A DNA stretch of 64,000 nt from Flavobacterium johnsoniae UW101 (GTDB taxonomy: Bacteria > Bacteroidota > Bacteroidia > Flavobacteriales > Flavobacteriaceae). A program made the translations under genes and the position numbers. The notes below the pieces were generated by a model. It searched no databases and had not been told where the DNA came from. It worked only from the letters and a program-made list of their open reading frames with translations. The DNA lies in contig NC_009441.1 in assembly GCF_000016645.1 (NCBI RefSeq), forward strand, positions 1,736,001 through 1,800,000, given 5' to 3'. Every line of letters begins with the position of its first letter. Position 1 is the stretch's first letter. Positions 1 to 7,971 of the stretch are shown here, in pieces.

Positions 1-2
1 GA

Positions 3-581
3 GGAGGAGATTCAGCATTAGACTGGAGTATCTTCTTAGCAAACGTAGCTTCAGAAGTAACTTTGATTCACAGAAGAAACGAATTCAGAGGAGCTTTAGA
101 TTCTGTAGAAAAAGTACAGGAATTAAAATCAGCTGGAAAAATTAAATTAATTACTCCAGCAGAAGTTATCGGAATCAATGGTGCTGAGCACGTTGAATCA
201 TTAGATATCGAAGAAAACGGCGCACACCGTAAAATCGAATGCGACTATTTCATTCCGCTTTTCGGATTAACACCAAAATTAGGTCCAATTGGAGACTGGG
301 GATTAGAAATCGAGAAAAATGCAATTAAAGTAAATAATGCATTAGATTATCAAACCAACATTCCGGGAATCTTTGCCATTGGAGACGTAAATACATACCC
401 AGGAAAATTAAAGTTAATTCTTTGCGGTTTCCACGAAGCAACTTTAATGTGCCAGGCTGCATACGGAATCATCAACCCAGGTAAAAAATATGTATTGAAA
501 TATACAACAGTTTCTGGAGTAGACGGTTTCGACGGAACTCGTAAAGAAGCTCCAAAAGCGGTTGTCAAAGCGATTGTTTAA
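3..581 (+). CDS. Ferredoxin-NADP reductase (thioredoxin reductase-like), 3' part only
   Basis: C-terminal part of an FAD/NAD(P)-dependent pyridine nucleotide-disulfide oxidoreductase; the 5' end lies before the window. The frame is open from base 3 and begins GGDSALDW, the end of the GxGxxA/S-type NADPH-binding fold, followed by IHRRNEFR, whose arginines bind the NADP 2'-phosphate in this family. GIFAIGDV near window residue 120 is the second FAD-binding motif. The tail YTTVSGVDGF lacks the CxxC redox pair of true thioredoxin reductases in the visible part, so ferredoxin/flavodoxin-NADP reductase type 2 fits better. A TTG at 63 is an internal leucine, not a start. A strong terminator follows. 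Confidence 0.85.
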   Translation, partial: GGDSALDWSIFLANVASEVTLIHRRNEFRGALDSVEKVQELKSAGKIKLITPAEVIGINGAEHVESLDIEENGAHRKIECDYFIPLFGLTPKLGPIGDWGLEIEKNAIKVNNALDYQTNIPGIFAIGDVNTYPGKLKLILCGFHEATLMCQAAYGIINPGKKYVLKYTTVSGVDGFDGTRKEAPKAVVKAIV

Positions 582-636
582 TCTGAGGTGCTGAGAGGCT
601 GAGGGACTAAGGCGCTAAAGTTTTTAAATATTGTAA

Positions 637-668
637 AGCCTAAACTTTTTAAAGTTTGGGCTTTTTTT
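637..668 (+). terminator. Rho-independent terminator after the reductase gene
   Basis: A 12-bp perfect stem (637-648 with 651-662) with almost no loop is followed by a run of T. It ends the transcript of the upstream reductase gene. Confidence 0.85.
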
Positions 669-672
669 ATTA

Positions 673-814
673 ATCCCGGAGGGATGGCATATTTATAGAA
701 TAAAATTGATGTCGTTTGAGAAAGAGCTCCGGCGGAGCGAAATATATGTCGCTCCGCTGGAGCTTTTGTTTGCTTGGTTAATTGTTTTCTATAAATATTA
801 TGCTCCTCTGGAGC
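673..814. repeat. Cluster of four small hairpin elements
   Basis: Four 13-nt hairpins with 5-bp stems and 3-nt loops lie at 673-685 (ATCCC/GGGAT), 726-738 and 751-763 (GCTCC/GGAGC), and 802-814 (GCTCC/GGAGC). The first is followed by ATATTTATAGAA, and the last, read on the other strand, is followed by exactly the same 12-mer. The elements therefore come in both orientations. An open frame across 706-927 is made of these repeats and is not a gene. Confidence 0.7.
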
Positions 815-883
815 TAAATCACATGCAAGGTAAAAACCTTAGAACCTTAGTCCCTCAGCCTCTCAGAACCTTAGAAAAAAACA

Positions 884-915
884 TTTGCAAATCGAAACCC
901 TATTTCATACCTTTG
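884..915 (+). promoter_or_regulatory. Bacteroidetes-type promoter of the metH leader
   Basis: TTTG at 884-887, a 20-nt spacer and TACCTTTG at 908-915 match the Bacteroidetes -33/-7 consensus (TTG, then TAnnTTTG). Transcription would start near 920, just ahead of the SAM riboswitch. Confidence 0.75.
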
Positions 916-936
916 CACTGTTCTTAAAATTATTGT

Positions 937-1053
937 CAGTTATCACGAAAGGCGGAGGGATAGACCCGATGAAACCTTAGCAACCCTTTATCATAAAGAA
1001 GGTGCTAAATTCTACTTTATACGACATTTTCCAGTATTAAAGATAGATAACAC
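937..1053 (+). ncRNA. SAM-I (S-box) riboswitch
   Basis: The conserved SAM-I core is present: GGCGGAGGGATAGACCCGATG at about 951-971, then AAACCTTAGCAACCC and AAGGTGCTAA. The closing helix P1 can form between GTTATC (939-944) and GATAAC (1046-1051). SAM-I aptamers bind S-adenosylmethionine and turn down methionine biosynthesis when it is plentiful, which fits the metH-metF genes downstream. No hairpin with a T-run follows directly, and about 330 nt separate the aptamer from the first start codon, so the way it acts (termination or translation) is not visible. Confidence 0.9.
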
Positions 1054-1157
1054 AAATACATACTCGTATTTCTCAAAACTTTTCCAGACAACATACAATA
1101 TTTACTGAAATAACTCAGTAAAGGAGCGAATCATTGGCGCATTTTTGCAGTCAATAG

Positions 1158-1234
1158 TTCCCGCTTTTCGTTGCAATCATTTTGCTTTTTTAAAGAAAAA
1201 AGCAAAATAATTTCCTCTTCAATCGGGGCTAATG
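1158..1234. repeat. Leader hairpin element between riboswitch and metH
   Basis: A perfect 13-bp inverted repeat (1179-1191 with 1196-1208, loop AAAG) is framed by CCGCTTTTCGTTGCAATC on the left and CCTCTTCAATCGGGGCTA on the right. No T-run follows, so it is not a normal terminator. The remaining leader (1054-1380) holds the palindrome CCCGATAGCTATCGGG at 1337-1352 and a CTTAG-type repeat, with no gene seen. Confidence 0.6.
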
Positions 1235-1380
1235 AGCCAGCAATAGTGCACTTTTGGAATTAATGTGAACAAAATATTCGAAGCAAAGCTAACAGGTTTG
1301 CTTCAAAATCATAATAAAAAAACTTAGCATCTTAGTCCCGATAGCTATCGGGATAATCTCAGAAGCTAAAAAAATAAGCC

Positions 1381-2385
1381 ATGGCAATAACAATTCAAGA
1401 AGCAATAAAAAAAAATATCCTAATCCTAGATGGAGCAATGGGAACAATGTTGCAGCGCTATAATTTCTCCGAAGAAGATTTCAGAGGAGAGCGTTTCAAA
1501 GATTTTCCGCATCCGTTAAAAGGAAACAACGATTTACTATCCCTAACACAACCACAAGCAATTCGCGATGTTCATGCCGCTTATTATGAAGCTGGTGCTG
1601 ACATTGTAGAAACCAATACCTTCTCAGGAACGACAATCGGTATGGCTGATTATCACATGGAAGATTTGGTTTACGAGTTAAACTACGAATCGGCAAAAAT
1701 CGCAAGACAAGTAGCCGATGAGTTTACCGCAAAAAATCCAGAAAAACCACGTTTCGTTGCCGGTTCAATCGGACCGACAAACCGTACGGCAAGTATGTCG
1801 CCAGACGTAAATGATCCGGGTTACAGAGCTGTAACGTTTGACGATTTAAGAATTGCGTACAAACAACAAGCAGAAGCTTTAATGGATGGTGGATGCGATT
1901 TACTTTTAGTAGAAACAATTTTCGATACGCTAAATGCAAAAGCAGCACTTTTTGCAATCGAAGAAGTAAAAGAAGAACGCAACATTGATATTCCAATCAT
2001 GGTTTCAGGAACAATTACAGATGCTTCTGGAAGAACACTTTCTGGGCAGACTGTTGAAGCGTTTTTGATTTCAGTTTCACATATTCCGTTGTTAAGTGTA
2101 GGATTCAATTGCGCTCTTGGAGCTGATTTATTGAAACCGTATTTAAAAACATTAGCGCACAATACAAGTTTTAATGTTTCGGCACATCCAAATGCAGGAT
2201 TGCCAAATGCTTTCGGACAATACGATGAAACGCCAGAACAGACTCAGGTATTCATTAAAGAGTATTTAGAAGATAATTTAATCAATATCATCGGAGGTTG
2301 TTGCGGAACAACGCCAGATCATATTCGATTAATGGCTGAGGTGGCGAAGGATTATAAGCCGAGAATTGCGCCAGTTATTGCGTAA
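1381..2385 (+). CDS. metH: Methionine synthase, homocysteine-binding domain as a separate protein
   Basis: Homocysteine S-methyltransferase domain of cobalamin-dependent methionine synthase, made as its own 334-residue protein. It opens with [10 protein letters not shown], typical of MetH module 1. The zinc and homocysteine ligands are Cys244 in GFNCALGA and the Cys307-Cys308 pair in [11 protein letters not shown], with the same spacing as Cys247/310/311 of E. coli MetH. It should work with the 891-residue protein at 3239-5914, which holds the remaining modules; together they equal one full MetH. It is the first gene after the SAM riboswitch. The split is known in flavobacteria; the intervening ORF is the odd part. 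Confidence 0.92.
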   Translation: MAITIQEAIKKNILILDGAMGTMLQRYNFSEEDFRGERFKDFPHPLKGNNDLLSLTQPQAIRDVHAAYYEAGADIVETNTFSGTTIGMADYHMEDLVYELNYESAKIARQVADEFTAKNPEKPRFVAGSIGPTNRTASMSPDVNDPGYRAVTFDDLRIAYKQQAEALMDGGCDLLLVETIFDTLNAKAALFAIEEVKEERNIDIPIMVSGTITDASGRTLSGQTVEAFLISVSHIPLLSVGFNCALGADLLKPYLKTLAHNTSFNVSAHPNAGLPNAFGQYDETPEQTQVFIKEYLEDNLINIIGGCCGTTPDHIRLMAEVAKDYKPRIAPVIA

Positions 2386-2400
2386 TATAATTTCCATTCG

Positions 2401-2548
2401 TTGCGTGGACGGATTAAAATCCATCCCTACAAAATAATTTGAGCTGAAGGCTCTTTAGAGAGTTCCGAAGGAACGATTCATTTTGTAGCAACGGAATTTA
2501 TTCCGTTAAAAAAGAAGAGATAATTAAAAATAAGAGTTCCGTAGGAAC
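2401..2548. repeat. Composite hairpin elements around TTTTGTAG
   Basis: Two units face each other. On the left, read on the - strand, a GAGC/GCTC hairpin (2441-2453) is followed by ATTTTGTAG and a GGAT/ATCC-type hairpin (2409-2426). On the right, GTTCC-GAA-GGAAC (2462-2474) is followed by ATTTTGTAG and the hairpin AACGGAATTTATTCCGTT (2490-2507). A further GTTCC-GTA-GGAAC hairpin lies at 2536-2548. The general plan is hairpin, ATTTTGTAG, hairpin. Confidence 0.7.
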
Positions 2549-2649
2549 GGCACAAATGATAAGGGAAATTTGAGGAAGTAAAATCGAAATTTAATTTTAG
2601 AGTATATCTAATACCTGGATTAATAATATTCTTTTTAATTTTTGGAATA

Positions 2650-3066
2650 ATGACATTTATTGATCAATTGATAAAATTAAATAGAGGAGAAATAGAAGTA
2701 AAAGGAATTTTGCTGCCTATAATAGTAAGCTTGATGTTGATTCTTATTCTCGTGCATGAGTTTAAAAATAAAATTATCAATATAAAGATTATTAATGATA
2801 ATATTGAAAAAAGAACCTATTTAGGATATAGTAAAATATTTAAGTTTAACGACTTTAATGGTTTCGAGATAAGAATTCTAAAAGGGAATGTTGAAGATTA
2901 TGAATATTTATATTTAATGAAAGATGGTAAGCCAATTATAACAATATCTCAAACCTATCTTGAAAATTATTATGAGTTAAAGAATGTTATTTCAAATAAA
3001 TCTAAATATATGAGCTCGAGTTATGGAATGTTGGATGAAGTTAAAGATTTACTGACACTAAAATAA
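2650..3066 (+). CDS. Unknown small membrane protein between the metH halves
   Basis: Not a family I recognise. The ATG-started product has 138 residues: a hydrophobic segment at about residues 20-37 (ILLPIIVSLMLILILV), then a polar domain rich in Ile, Asn and Lys. The open frame runs 29 codons further upstream, to 2563, and encodes VYLIPGLIIFFLIFGI, which looks like a first membrane helix joined directly to the ATG-started part. There is no ATG, GTG or TTG in that extension, and in-frame stops at 2557-2562 border a repeat hairpin. The gene may use a rare start, or may have lost its 5' end. It interrupts the two parts of methionine synthase and has no evident link to that pathway. Confidence 0.5.
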   Translation: MTFIDQLIKLNRGEIEVKGILLPIIVSLMLILILVHEFKNKIINIKIINDNIEKRTYLGYSKIFKFNDFNGFEIRILKGNVEDYEYLYLMKDGKPIITISQTYLENYYELKNVISNKSKYMSSSYGMLDEVKDLLTLK

Positions 3067-3151
3067 AAGTGTTATAACCGAATCGTCGTGAGTGATAGAA
3101 GTCAGAAGACTCAGAGGGACACACCGAAATAAAATATTGAAAACATAAATA

Positions 3152-3226
3152 CCTGTACGGTTTTAAAAACCTTACAGGGAAAATAGAATAAAAAACTTAG
3201 AACCTTAGCATCTTAGGATCTCAGTA
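3152..3226. repeat. Hairpin and CTTAG-type repeat ahead of the second metH half
   Basis: Bases 3152-3164 (CCTGTACGGTTTT) pair with 3166-3179 apart from one mismatch. Next to this, 3194-3226 carries CTTAGAACCTTAGCATCTTAG, a member of the same word family as 845-866. The gap 3067-3238 shows no gene. Confidence 0.6.
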
Positions 3227-3238
3227 ACTTTAAAAAAA

Positions 3239-5914
3239 ATGACAGAAAAAAGAAGAGACCTTGTATTATCAGGATTAGAACCGTTAATTATTACGCCGGA
3301 AAGTGTTTTCGTGAATGTTGGTGAGCGTACAAACGTAACAGGTTCAAGAAAATTCTTGAGATTAATCAAGGAAGAGAAATATGACGAGGCGCTTGATATT
3401 GCAAGACAACAAGTAGAAAGCGGGGCACAGATCATCGATATTAATATGGATGAAGGAATGCTTGACGGAGTTAATGCAATGACTAAATTTTTGAATTTAA
3501 TTGCTGCAGAACCAGACATTTCGAGAGTACCGATTATGATCGACAGTTCGAAATGGGAAATCATTGAAGCAGGTCTAAAAGTAGTACAAGGAAAAAGCGT
3601 TGTAAACTCGATTTCGTTAAAAGAAGGGGAAGAAGCCTTTATTCACCACGCCAAATTAATCAAACGTTACGGAGCTGCTGCTATTGTAATGGCTTTTGAT
3701 GAAGTGGGTCAGGCCGATAATTACGATCGTAGAGTTGAAATTTGCCAGCGTTCGTATGATATTTTGGTGAACAAAGTAAATTTCCCTCCACAAGATATTA
3801 TTTTCGATTTAAATATTTTCCCAGTTGCAACGGGAATGGAAGAGCATAGATTGAACGCTCTGGATTTCTTTAGAGGAACAAAATGGGTTCGTGAAAATCT
3901 TCCTCATGCGCACATCAGCGGTGGAGTAAGTAACGTTTCGTTCTCGTTTAGAGGGAATGATGTTGTTCGTGAAGCAATGCACTCGGTGTTTTTATACCAC
4001 GCAATTAAAGAAGGAATGACGATGGGAATCGTTAATCCGGAGATGTTGACGATTTACGATGACATTCCGAAAGATTTATTAGAACACGTTGAAGACGTAA
4101 TTTTAGATAGACGTGATGATGCCACAGAACGACTTTTGGACTTTGCAGAAAATGTAAAAGGCGAAGCAAAGAGCGATGAAAAAGTAGTTCAGGAATGGCG
4201 TTTTGGAACTGTTCAGGATCGTATTACACATTCGTTGGTAAAAGGAATCGATGCTTTTATTGAAGAAGATGTTGAAGAAGCACGTTTGGCAGCAACAAAA
4301 CCAATCGAAGTTATCGAAATCAATTTGATGACGGGAATGAATGTAGTTGGAGATTTATTCGGAAGCGGAAAAATGTTCCTGCCTCAGGTAGTAAAGTCGG
4401 CTCGTGTAATGAAAAAAGCCGTGGCTTATTTATTGCCATTTATCGAAGCGAGTAAACAAGCAGGGGACAAACAAGGAAACGGAAAAATCTTGATGGCAAC
4501 CGTAAAAGGTGACGTTCACGATATTGGTAAAAACATCGTTTCTGTGGTTTTGGCTTGTAATAATTATGAGATTGTAGATCTTGGTGTTATGGTGCCTCCG
4601 GAAAAAATCATTGCAGCGGCGATTGAACATGAAGTAGATATTATTGGATTAAGTGGATTGATTACGCCTTCGCTTGACGAAATGGTTTATTTAGCCAAAG
4701 AATTAGACAAACAAGATATTAAAATCCCGATTATGATTGGAGGAGCAACAACTTCGCGTGCACATACTGCCGTGAAAATTGCACCTCAGTACAGAGAAAC
4801 GGTAATTCACGTAAACGATGCTTCGAGAGCCGTTACCGTTGCAGGAAATCTGTTAGATCATAATAGAAAAATATATGCGGCAGATATTCGTGCAGAATAC
4901 GATTCGTTTAGAGAAACGTTCTTAAATCGTTCGAGAGATAAAAACTTCCTGACGATTGAAGATGCCCGCAAAAACAAATTGCCATTGGATTGGTCGGAAT
5001 ACACGCCAACTAAGCCAAAAGTAATCGGTGCACAAACCATCGAAATTGAACTAGATGTTTTGGTTCCATATATCGACTGGACGCCATTTTTTCAGACTTG
5101 GGAATTGTACGGAAAATATCCAGCAATTTTAACGGATGAGGTTGTGGGTAAAGAAGCAACTTCTGTTTTTAACGATGCTCAGGCAATGTTGAAAGTGATT
5201 TTAGAAGAGAAAAAATTAAAAGCAAAAGGTATTTACGGAATTTTCCCTGCCAATCAGGTAAATGATGACGATATCGAATTGCGTGATGAAAACGGAAAAG
5301 TTTTAGAAAAATTCTTAACGCTTCGTCAGCAGTCACAAAAAACAAAAGGAGCTCCAAACATCGCTTTAGCTGATTTTATTCTGCCAAAAGAAAGCGGAAT
5401 AGAAGATTATATTGGAGCTTTTTGTGTAACAACAGGTTTCGGTGTAGACGAATGGGCGGCTGAATATGAAAAGAATTTAGACGATTACAATTCGATTATG
5501 GTAAAAGCGCTTGCCGATCGTTTTGCTGAGGCTTTCGCCGAATACCTTCATGAGAGAGTACGTAAAGATTTCTGGGGTTATGATGTCGATGAATCTTTAA
5601 CCAACGAAGAATTGATTAAAGAAAGTTATAAAGGAATTCGTCCAGCTCCGGGTTATCCAGCTTGTCCAGATCACTTGGAAAAACCAACAATCTGGAAGCT
5701 TTTAGATGTTGAAAAACAAATAGGAGTGAAACTAACAGAAAGCATGGCAATGTGGCCGGCTTCTTCGGTTTCAGGATATTATTTCGGAAACCCAAAAAGC
5801 CGCTATTTCGGACTCGGAAAAATAAAAGAAGATCAAGTTACAGATTACGCAAAACGCCGAAATGTACCGCTTGATTACGCAATGAAGTGGTTAAACCCTA
5901 ATATAGCAGATTAA
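3239..5914 (+). CDS. metH: Methionine synthase, folate/cobalamin/activation part
   Basis: Cobalamin-dependent methionine synthase lacking the homocysteine module (891 residues; full MetH is about 1,230). In order: a pterin-binding domain for methyl-tetrahydrofolate (about 1-290, [13 protein letters not shown] near the start); the B12 cap helices (about 330-410); the B12-binding Rossmann domain with GDVHDIGKN, His427 being the lower cobalt ligand; and the SAM-dependent reactivation domain (about 560-891) with [12 protein letters not shown] near residue 801. It supplies the methyl group transferred in the homocysteine module encoded at 1381-2385. metF follows 78 bp later, so this is likely one transcription unit under the upstream SAM riboswitch. 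Confidence 0.95.
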   Translation: MTEKRRDLVLSGLEPLIITPESVFVNVGERTNVTGSRKFLRLIKEEKYDEALDIARQQVESGAQIIDINMDEGMLDGVNAMTKFLNLIAAEPDISRVPIMIDSSKWEIIEAGLKVVQGKSVVNSISLKEGEEAFIHHAKLIKRYGAAAIVMAFDEVGQADNYDRRVEICQRSYDILVNKVNFPPQDIIFDLNIFPVATGMEEHRLNALDFFRGTKWVRENLPHAHISGGVSNVSFSFRGNDVVREAMHSVFLYHAIKEGMTMGIVNPEMLTIYDDIPKDLLEHVEDVILDRRDDATERLLDFAENVKGEAKSDEKVVQEWRFGTVQDRITHSLVKGIDAFIEEDVEEARLAATKPIEVIEINLMTGMNVVGDLFGSGKMFLPQVVKSARVMKKAVAYLLPFIEASKQAGDKQGNGKILMATVKGDVHDIGKNIVSVVLACNNYEIVDLGVMVPPEKIIAAAIEHEVDIIGLSGLITPSLDEMVYLAKELDKQDIKIPIMIGGATTSRAHTAVKIAPQYRETVIHVNDASRAVTVAGNLLDHNRKIYAADIRAEYDSFRETFLNRSRDKNFLTIEDARKNKLPLDWSEYTPTKPKVIGAQTIEIELDVLVPYIDWTPFFQTWELYGKYPAILTDEVVGKEATSVFNDAQAMLKVILEEKKLKAKGIYGIFPANQVNDDDIELRDENGKVLEKFLTLRQQSQKTKGAPNIALADFILPKESGIEDYIGAFCVTTGFGVDEWAAEYEKNLDDYNSIMVKALADRFAEAFAEYLHERVRKDFWGYDVDESLTNEELIKESYKGIRPAPGYPACPDHLEKPTIWKLLDVEKQIGVKLTESMAMWPASSVSGYYFGNPKSRYFGLGKIKEDQVTDYAKRRNVPLDYAMKWLNPNIAD

Positions 5915-5922
5915 ATTAGTCG

Positions 5923-5973
5923 AAAGTCAAAAGTCGTAAAGTCCGAAAGGAAAGACTTTAGACTTTTGACTTT
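5923..5973. repeat. AAAGTC-type inverted repeat between metH and metF
   Basis: AAAGTCAAAAGTC (5923-5935) pairs perfectly with 5961-5973, and the inner AAAGTC (5938-5943) pairs with 5954-5959. This makes a near-continuous stem of about 20 bp with a 10-nt loop inside the operon. There is no T-run after it. Confidence 0.75.
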
Positions 5974-5992
5974 ACAACTTTAAGACTTAATA

Positions 5993-6949
5993 ATGAAAGT
6001 AACAGAACATATAGAAAACGCCAAAGGAAAAACATTATTCTCATTTGAAATTATTCCGCCTCAAAAGGGAAAAAGCATTCAGGAATTATACGATAATATT
6101 GATCCGTTAATGGAGTTTAATCCGCCGTTTATTGATGTAACGACTTCACGTGAGGAGTATATTTACATTGATAAAGGCAACGGACTTTTGGACAAAAAAC
6201 TGACTCGTATGCGTCCTGGAACGCTTGGAATCTGCGCTTCTATAAAACATAAATACAATGTAGACACTGTGCCGCATTTGCTTTGCGGTGGTTTTACCAA
6301 AGAAGAAACCGAATACATGCTGGTTGACTGTCATTATTTAGGAATTAACAACGTAATGGCGCTTCGCGGCGATGCAATGAAAGATGAACAATCTTTTGTG
6401 CCCAAAGCTGGCGGTAACCATTATGCAATTGATTTGGTTCGTCAAATTAAAGATCTAAACTGCGGGCAATATCTGCATGAAGTAATAGATGCTGATAACA
6501 AAGCAGATTTCTGTATTGGAGTTGCCGGTTATCCGGAAAAACATTTAGAATCACCATCTTTACAATCAGATTTAAAAAGATTAAAAGAAAAAGTAGATGC
6601 AGGAGCAGATTATGTGGTAACACAAATGTTTTTTGACAATTCTAAATATTTTGCTTTTGTAGAAAAAGCAAGAGAAATGGGAATCACAATTCCGATTATT
6701 CCTGGAATTAAACCCATTGCGGTTCAGAGACATTTACAGGTTTTACCACAGATTTTCAGAATCGATTTACCAGAAGATTTAATCGATGCTGTAGATAAAT
6801 GCAAAAACAACGCTGAAATCAAACAAGTCGGAATCGAATGGGCGATTCAACAGTCATTAGAATTAAAAGCCGCAGGAGTTCCATTTTTACACTATTATTC
6901 AATGGGTAAGTCTGAGAATATCCGCCAGATTGCAAGTCAGGTTTTTTAG
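5993..6949 (+). CDS. metF: 5,10-methylenetetrahydrofolate reductase
   Basis: FAD-dependent reduction of 5,10-methylene-THF to 5-methyl-THF, the methyl donor for MetH. 318 residues, the usual bacterial length. It starts with the family pattern FSFEIIPPQKG (catalytic Glu in FEIIPP) and contains DVTTSREE, NVMALRGD (folate and FAD contacts) and ADYVVTQMFFDN. It lies directly after metH in the same orientation, separated by a hairpin repeat, and is probably co-transcribed and co-regulated by the SAM riboswitch at 937-1053. Confidence 0.95.
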   Translation: MKVTEHIENAKGKTLFSFEIIPPQKGKSIQELYDNIDPLMEFNPPFIDVTTSREEYIYIDKGNGLLDKKLTRMRPGTLGICASIKHKYNVDTVPHLLCGGFTKEETEYMLVDCHYLGINNVMALRGDAMKDEQSFVPKAGGNHYAIDLVRQIKDLNCGQYLHEVIDADNKADFCIGVAGYPEKHLESPSLQSDLKRLKEKVDAGADYVVTQMFFDNSKYFAFVEKAREMGITIPIIPGIKPIAVQRHLQVLPQIFRIDLPEDLIDAVDKCKNNAEIKQVGIEWAIQQSLELKAAGVPFLHYYSMGKSENIRQIASQVF

Positions 6950-6957
6950 TTTTTTTT

Positions 6958-7060
6958 ACCATTAAGAGATTAAGTTCATAAAGCCAGGCCTTAATTTTCT
7001 TTTTACCATTTAGAATTAAGCTCATCAAGTTTAGCTTAATTTTCTTAATGTCTTAATGGT
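6958..7060. repeat. ATTAAG-type inverted repeat
   Basis: ACCATTAAGAGATTAAG (6958-6974) pairs with 7044-7060 at 16 of 17 positions. Inside, TTAATTTTCT and related words recur. It fills most of the gap between metF and the methyltransferase gene. Confidence 0.75.
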
Positions 7061-7130
7061 GAAAATTCTCGAAATGACAAGAAAGCTTGGAATTTGGTAT
7101 TTTTAAATTGGAATTTAATTTAAAAAGATT

Positions 7131-7784
7131 ATGAAACAAGAAGAACTACAAGCCATAGCCTCTCAATTAAAACATCCATCGGGAGAAAAAGGAATCGAAA
7201 TGGGAAATATGATGAACGAAACGAACATCAATATGACCAAGCATTCGATTCAGAATCTAAATATTTCAAACGAAAACAGAATCCTGGAACTAGGCCACGG
7301 AAACGCTGGTCACGTAGAATTTTTGTTTGAACAAGCCAAAAATCTAAAGTATTACGGACTGGAAATGTCGGAACTGATGTTTCAGGAAGCGCGCCAAATC
7401 AATAGAAATTTTGTTTCTCAAAAACAGGCTTTCTTTTCACTTTATGACGGAAATACGATTCCGTTTGAAGATGGATTATTTGATAAAATATTTACCGTAA
7501 ATACCATTTATTTCTGGCAGAAACCTGAAGAATTACTTTCGGAAATCTATAGAGTTTTAAAACCAAATGGAAATTTCTGCCTGACATTTGCCGAAGAAGA
7601 CTTTATGAAAAAACTGCCTTTTACACAATTCGAATTTGAATTGTACAGTACAGAAAAAGCGCAGGAATTAATCAAAAAATCGGATTTTAAAATTGTGTAT
7701 ACAGAAACACAAACCGAAAAAGTAAAAAGCAAAACAGGAGAACTAGTCGACAGAGCTTTTACTACTATTGTTCTGGAGAAGTAG
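7131..7784 (+). CDS. Class I SAM-dependent methyltransferase
   Basis: 217 residues with a Rossmann-type methyltransferase fold: motif I RILELGHGNAGHVEF (about 51-65) for SAM binding, the acidic end of strand 2 in YYGLEMSE (about 75-82), and the later motif FDKIFTVNTIYFWQKPEELLSEIYRVLKPNG (post-I to motif III). It belongs to the broad Methyltransf_11 group (UbiE/COQ5-like); the substrate cannot be told from sequence. It follows metF in the same direction but is set off by a 180-bp repeat-filled gap, so co-transcription is uncertain. Confidence 0.8.
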   Translation: MKQEELQAIASQLKHPSGEKGIEMGNMMNETNINMTKHSIQNLNISNENRILELGHGNAGHVEFLFEQAKNLKYYGLEMSELMFQEARQINRNFVSQKQAFFSLYDGNTIPFEDGLFDKIFTVNTIYFWQKPEELLSEIYRVLKPNGNFCLTFAEEDFMKKLPFTQFEFELYSTEKAQELIKKSDFKIVYTETQTEKVKSKTGELVDRAFTTIVLEK

Positions 7785-7795
7785 TTGAAATTTTA

Positions 7796-7931
7796 AACAC
7801 ATAGAAACATAGATTTTTCTTAATTTTAGTTGAGAAGAATTAAAAGAAAAATACATTTTTCACACATAGCTATGTTTGTTTAAATAAGTCAAACGCCTTT
7901 ATAGACAAAGAGAACTATGTTTCTATGTGTT
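7796..7931. repeat. ACACATAGAAACATAG-type inverted repeat
   Basis: AACACATAGAAACATAG at 7796-7812 is the exact reverse complement of 7915-7931 (17 of 17). The loop of about 100 nt repeats parts of the same word (CACACATAGCTATG at 7861-7874). It fills the gap before the symporter gene. Confidence 0.8.
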
Positions 7932-7971
7932 AAAAAATAAAGGTTGCTGAATTCTAAACCCTTGTATCATT

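Larger units (their letters stand above)
591..866. repeat. 22-bp inverted repeat pair of the CTTAG/CTCAG family
   Basis: Bases 591-612 are the exact reverse complement of 845-866 (22 of 22). The right copy reads CCTTAGTCCCTCAGCCTC and onward. The same word family (CTTAG, CTCAG, CCTTAG) recurs at 1321-1366, 3194-3226 and 43875-43908, always between genes. The 230 bp between the arms contain a terminator and other small hairpins, and no gene. Confidence 0.8.

Noticed and set aside
706..927. 73-codon open frame after the reductase gene
   Set aside because: It is made of hairpin repeats and the CTTAG repeat, and its product has no protein-like pattern.
1179..1208. Hairpin as riboswitch terminator
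   Set aside because: No T-run follows and it lies about 130 nt after the aptamer; kept as a repeat.
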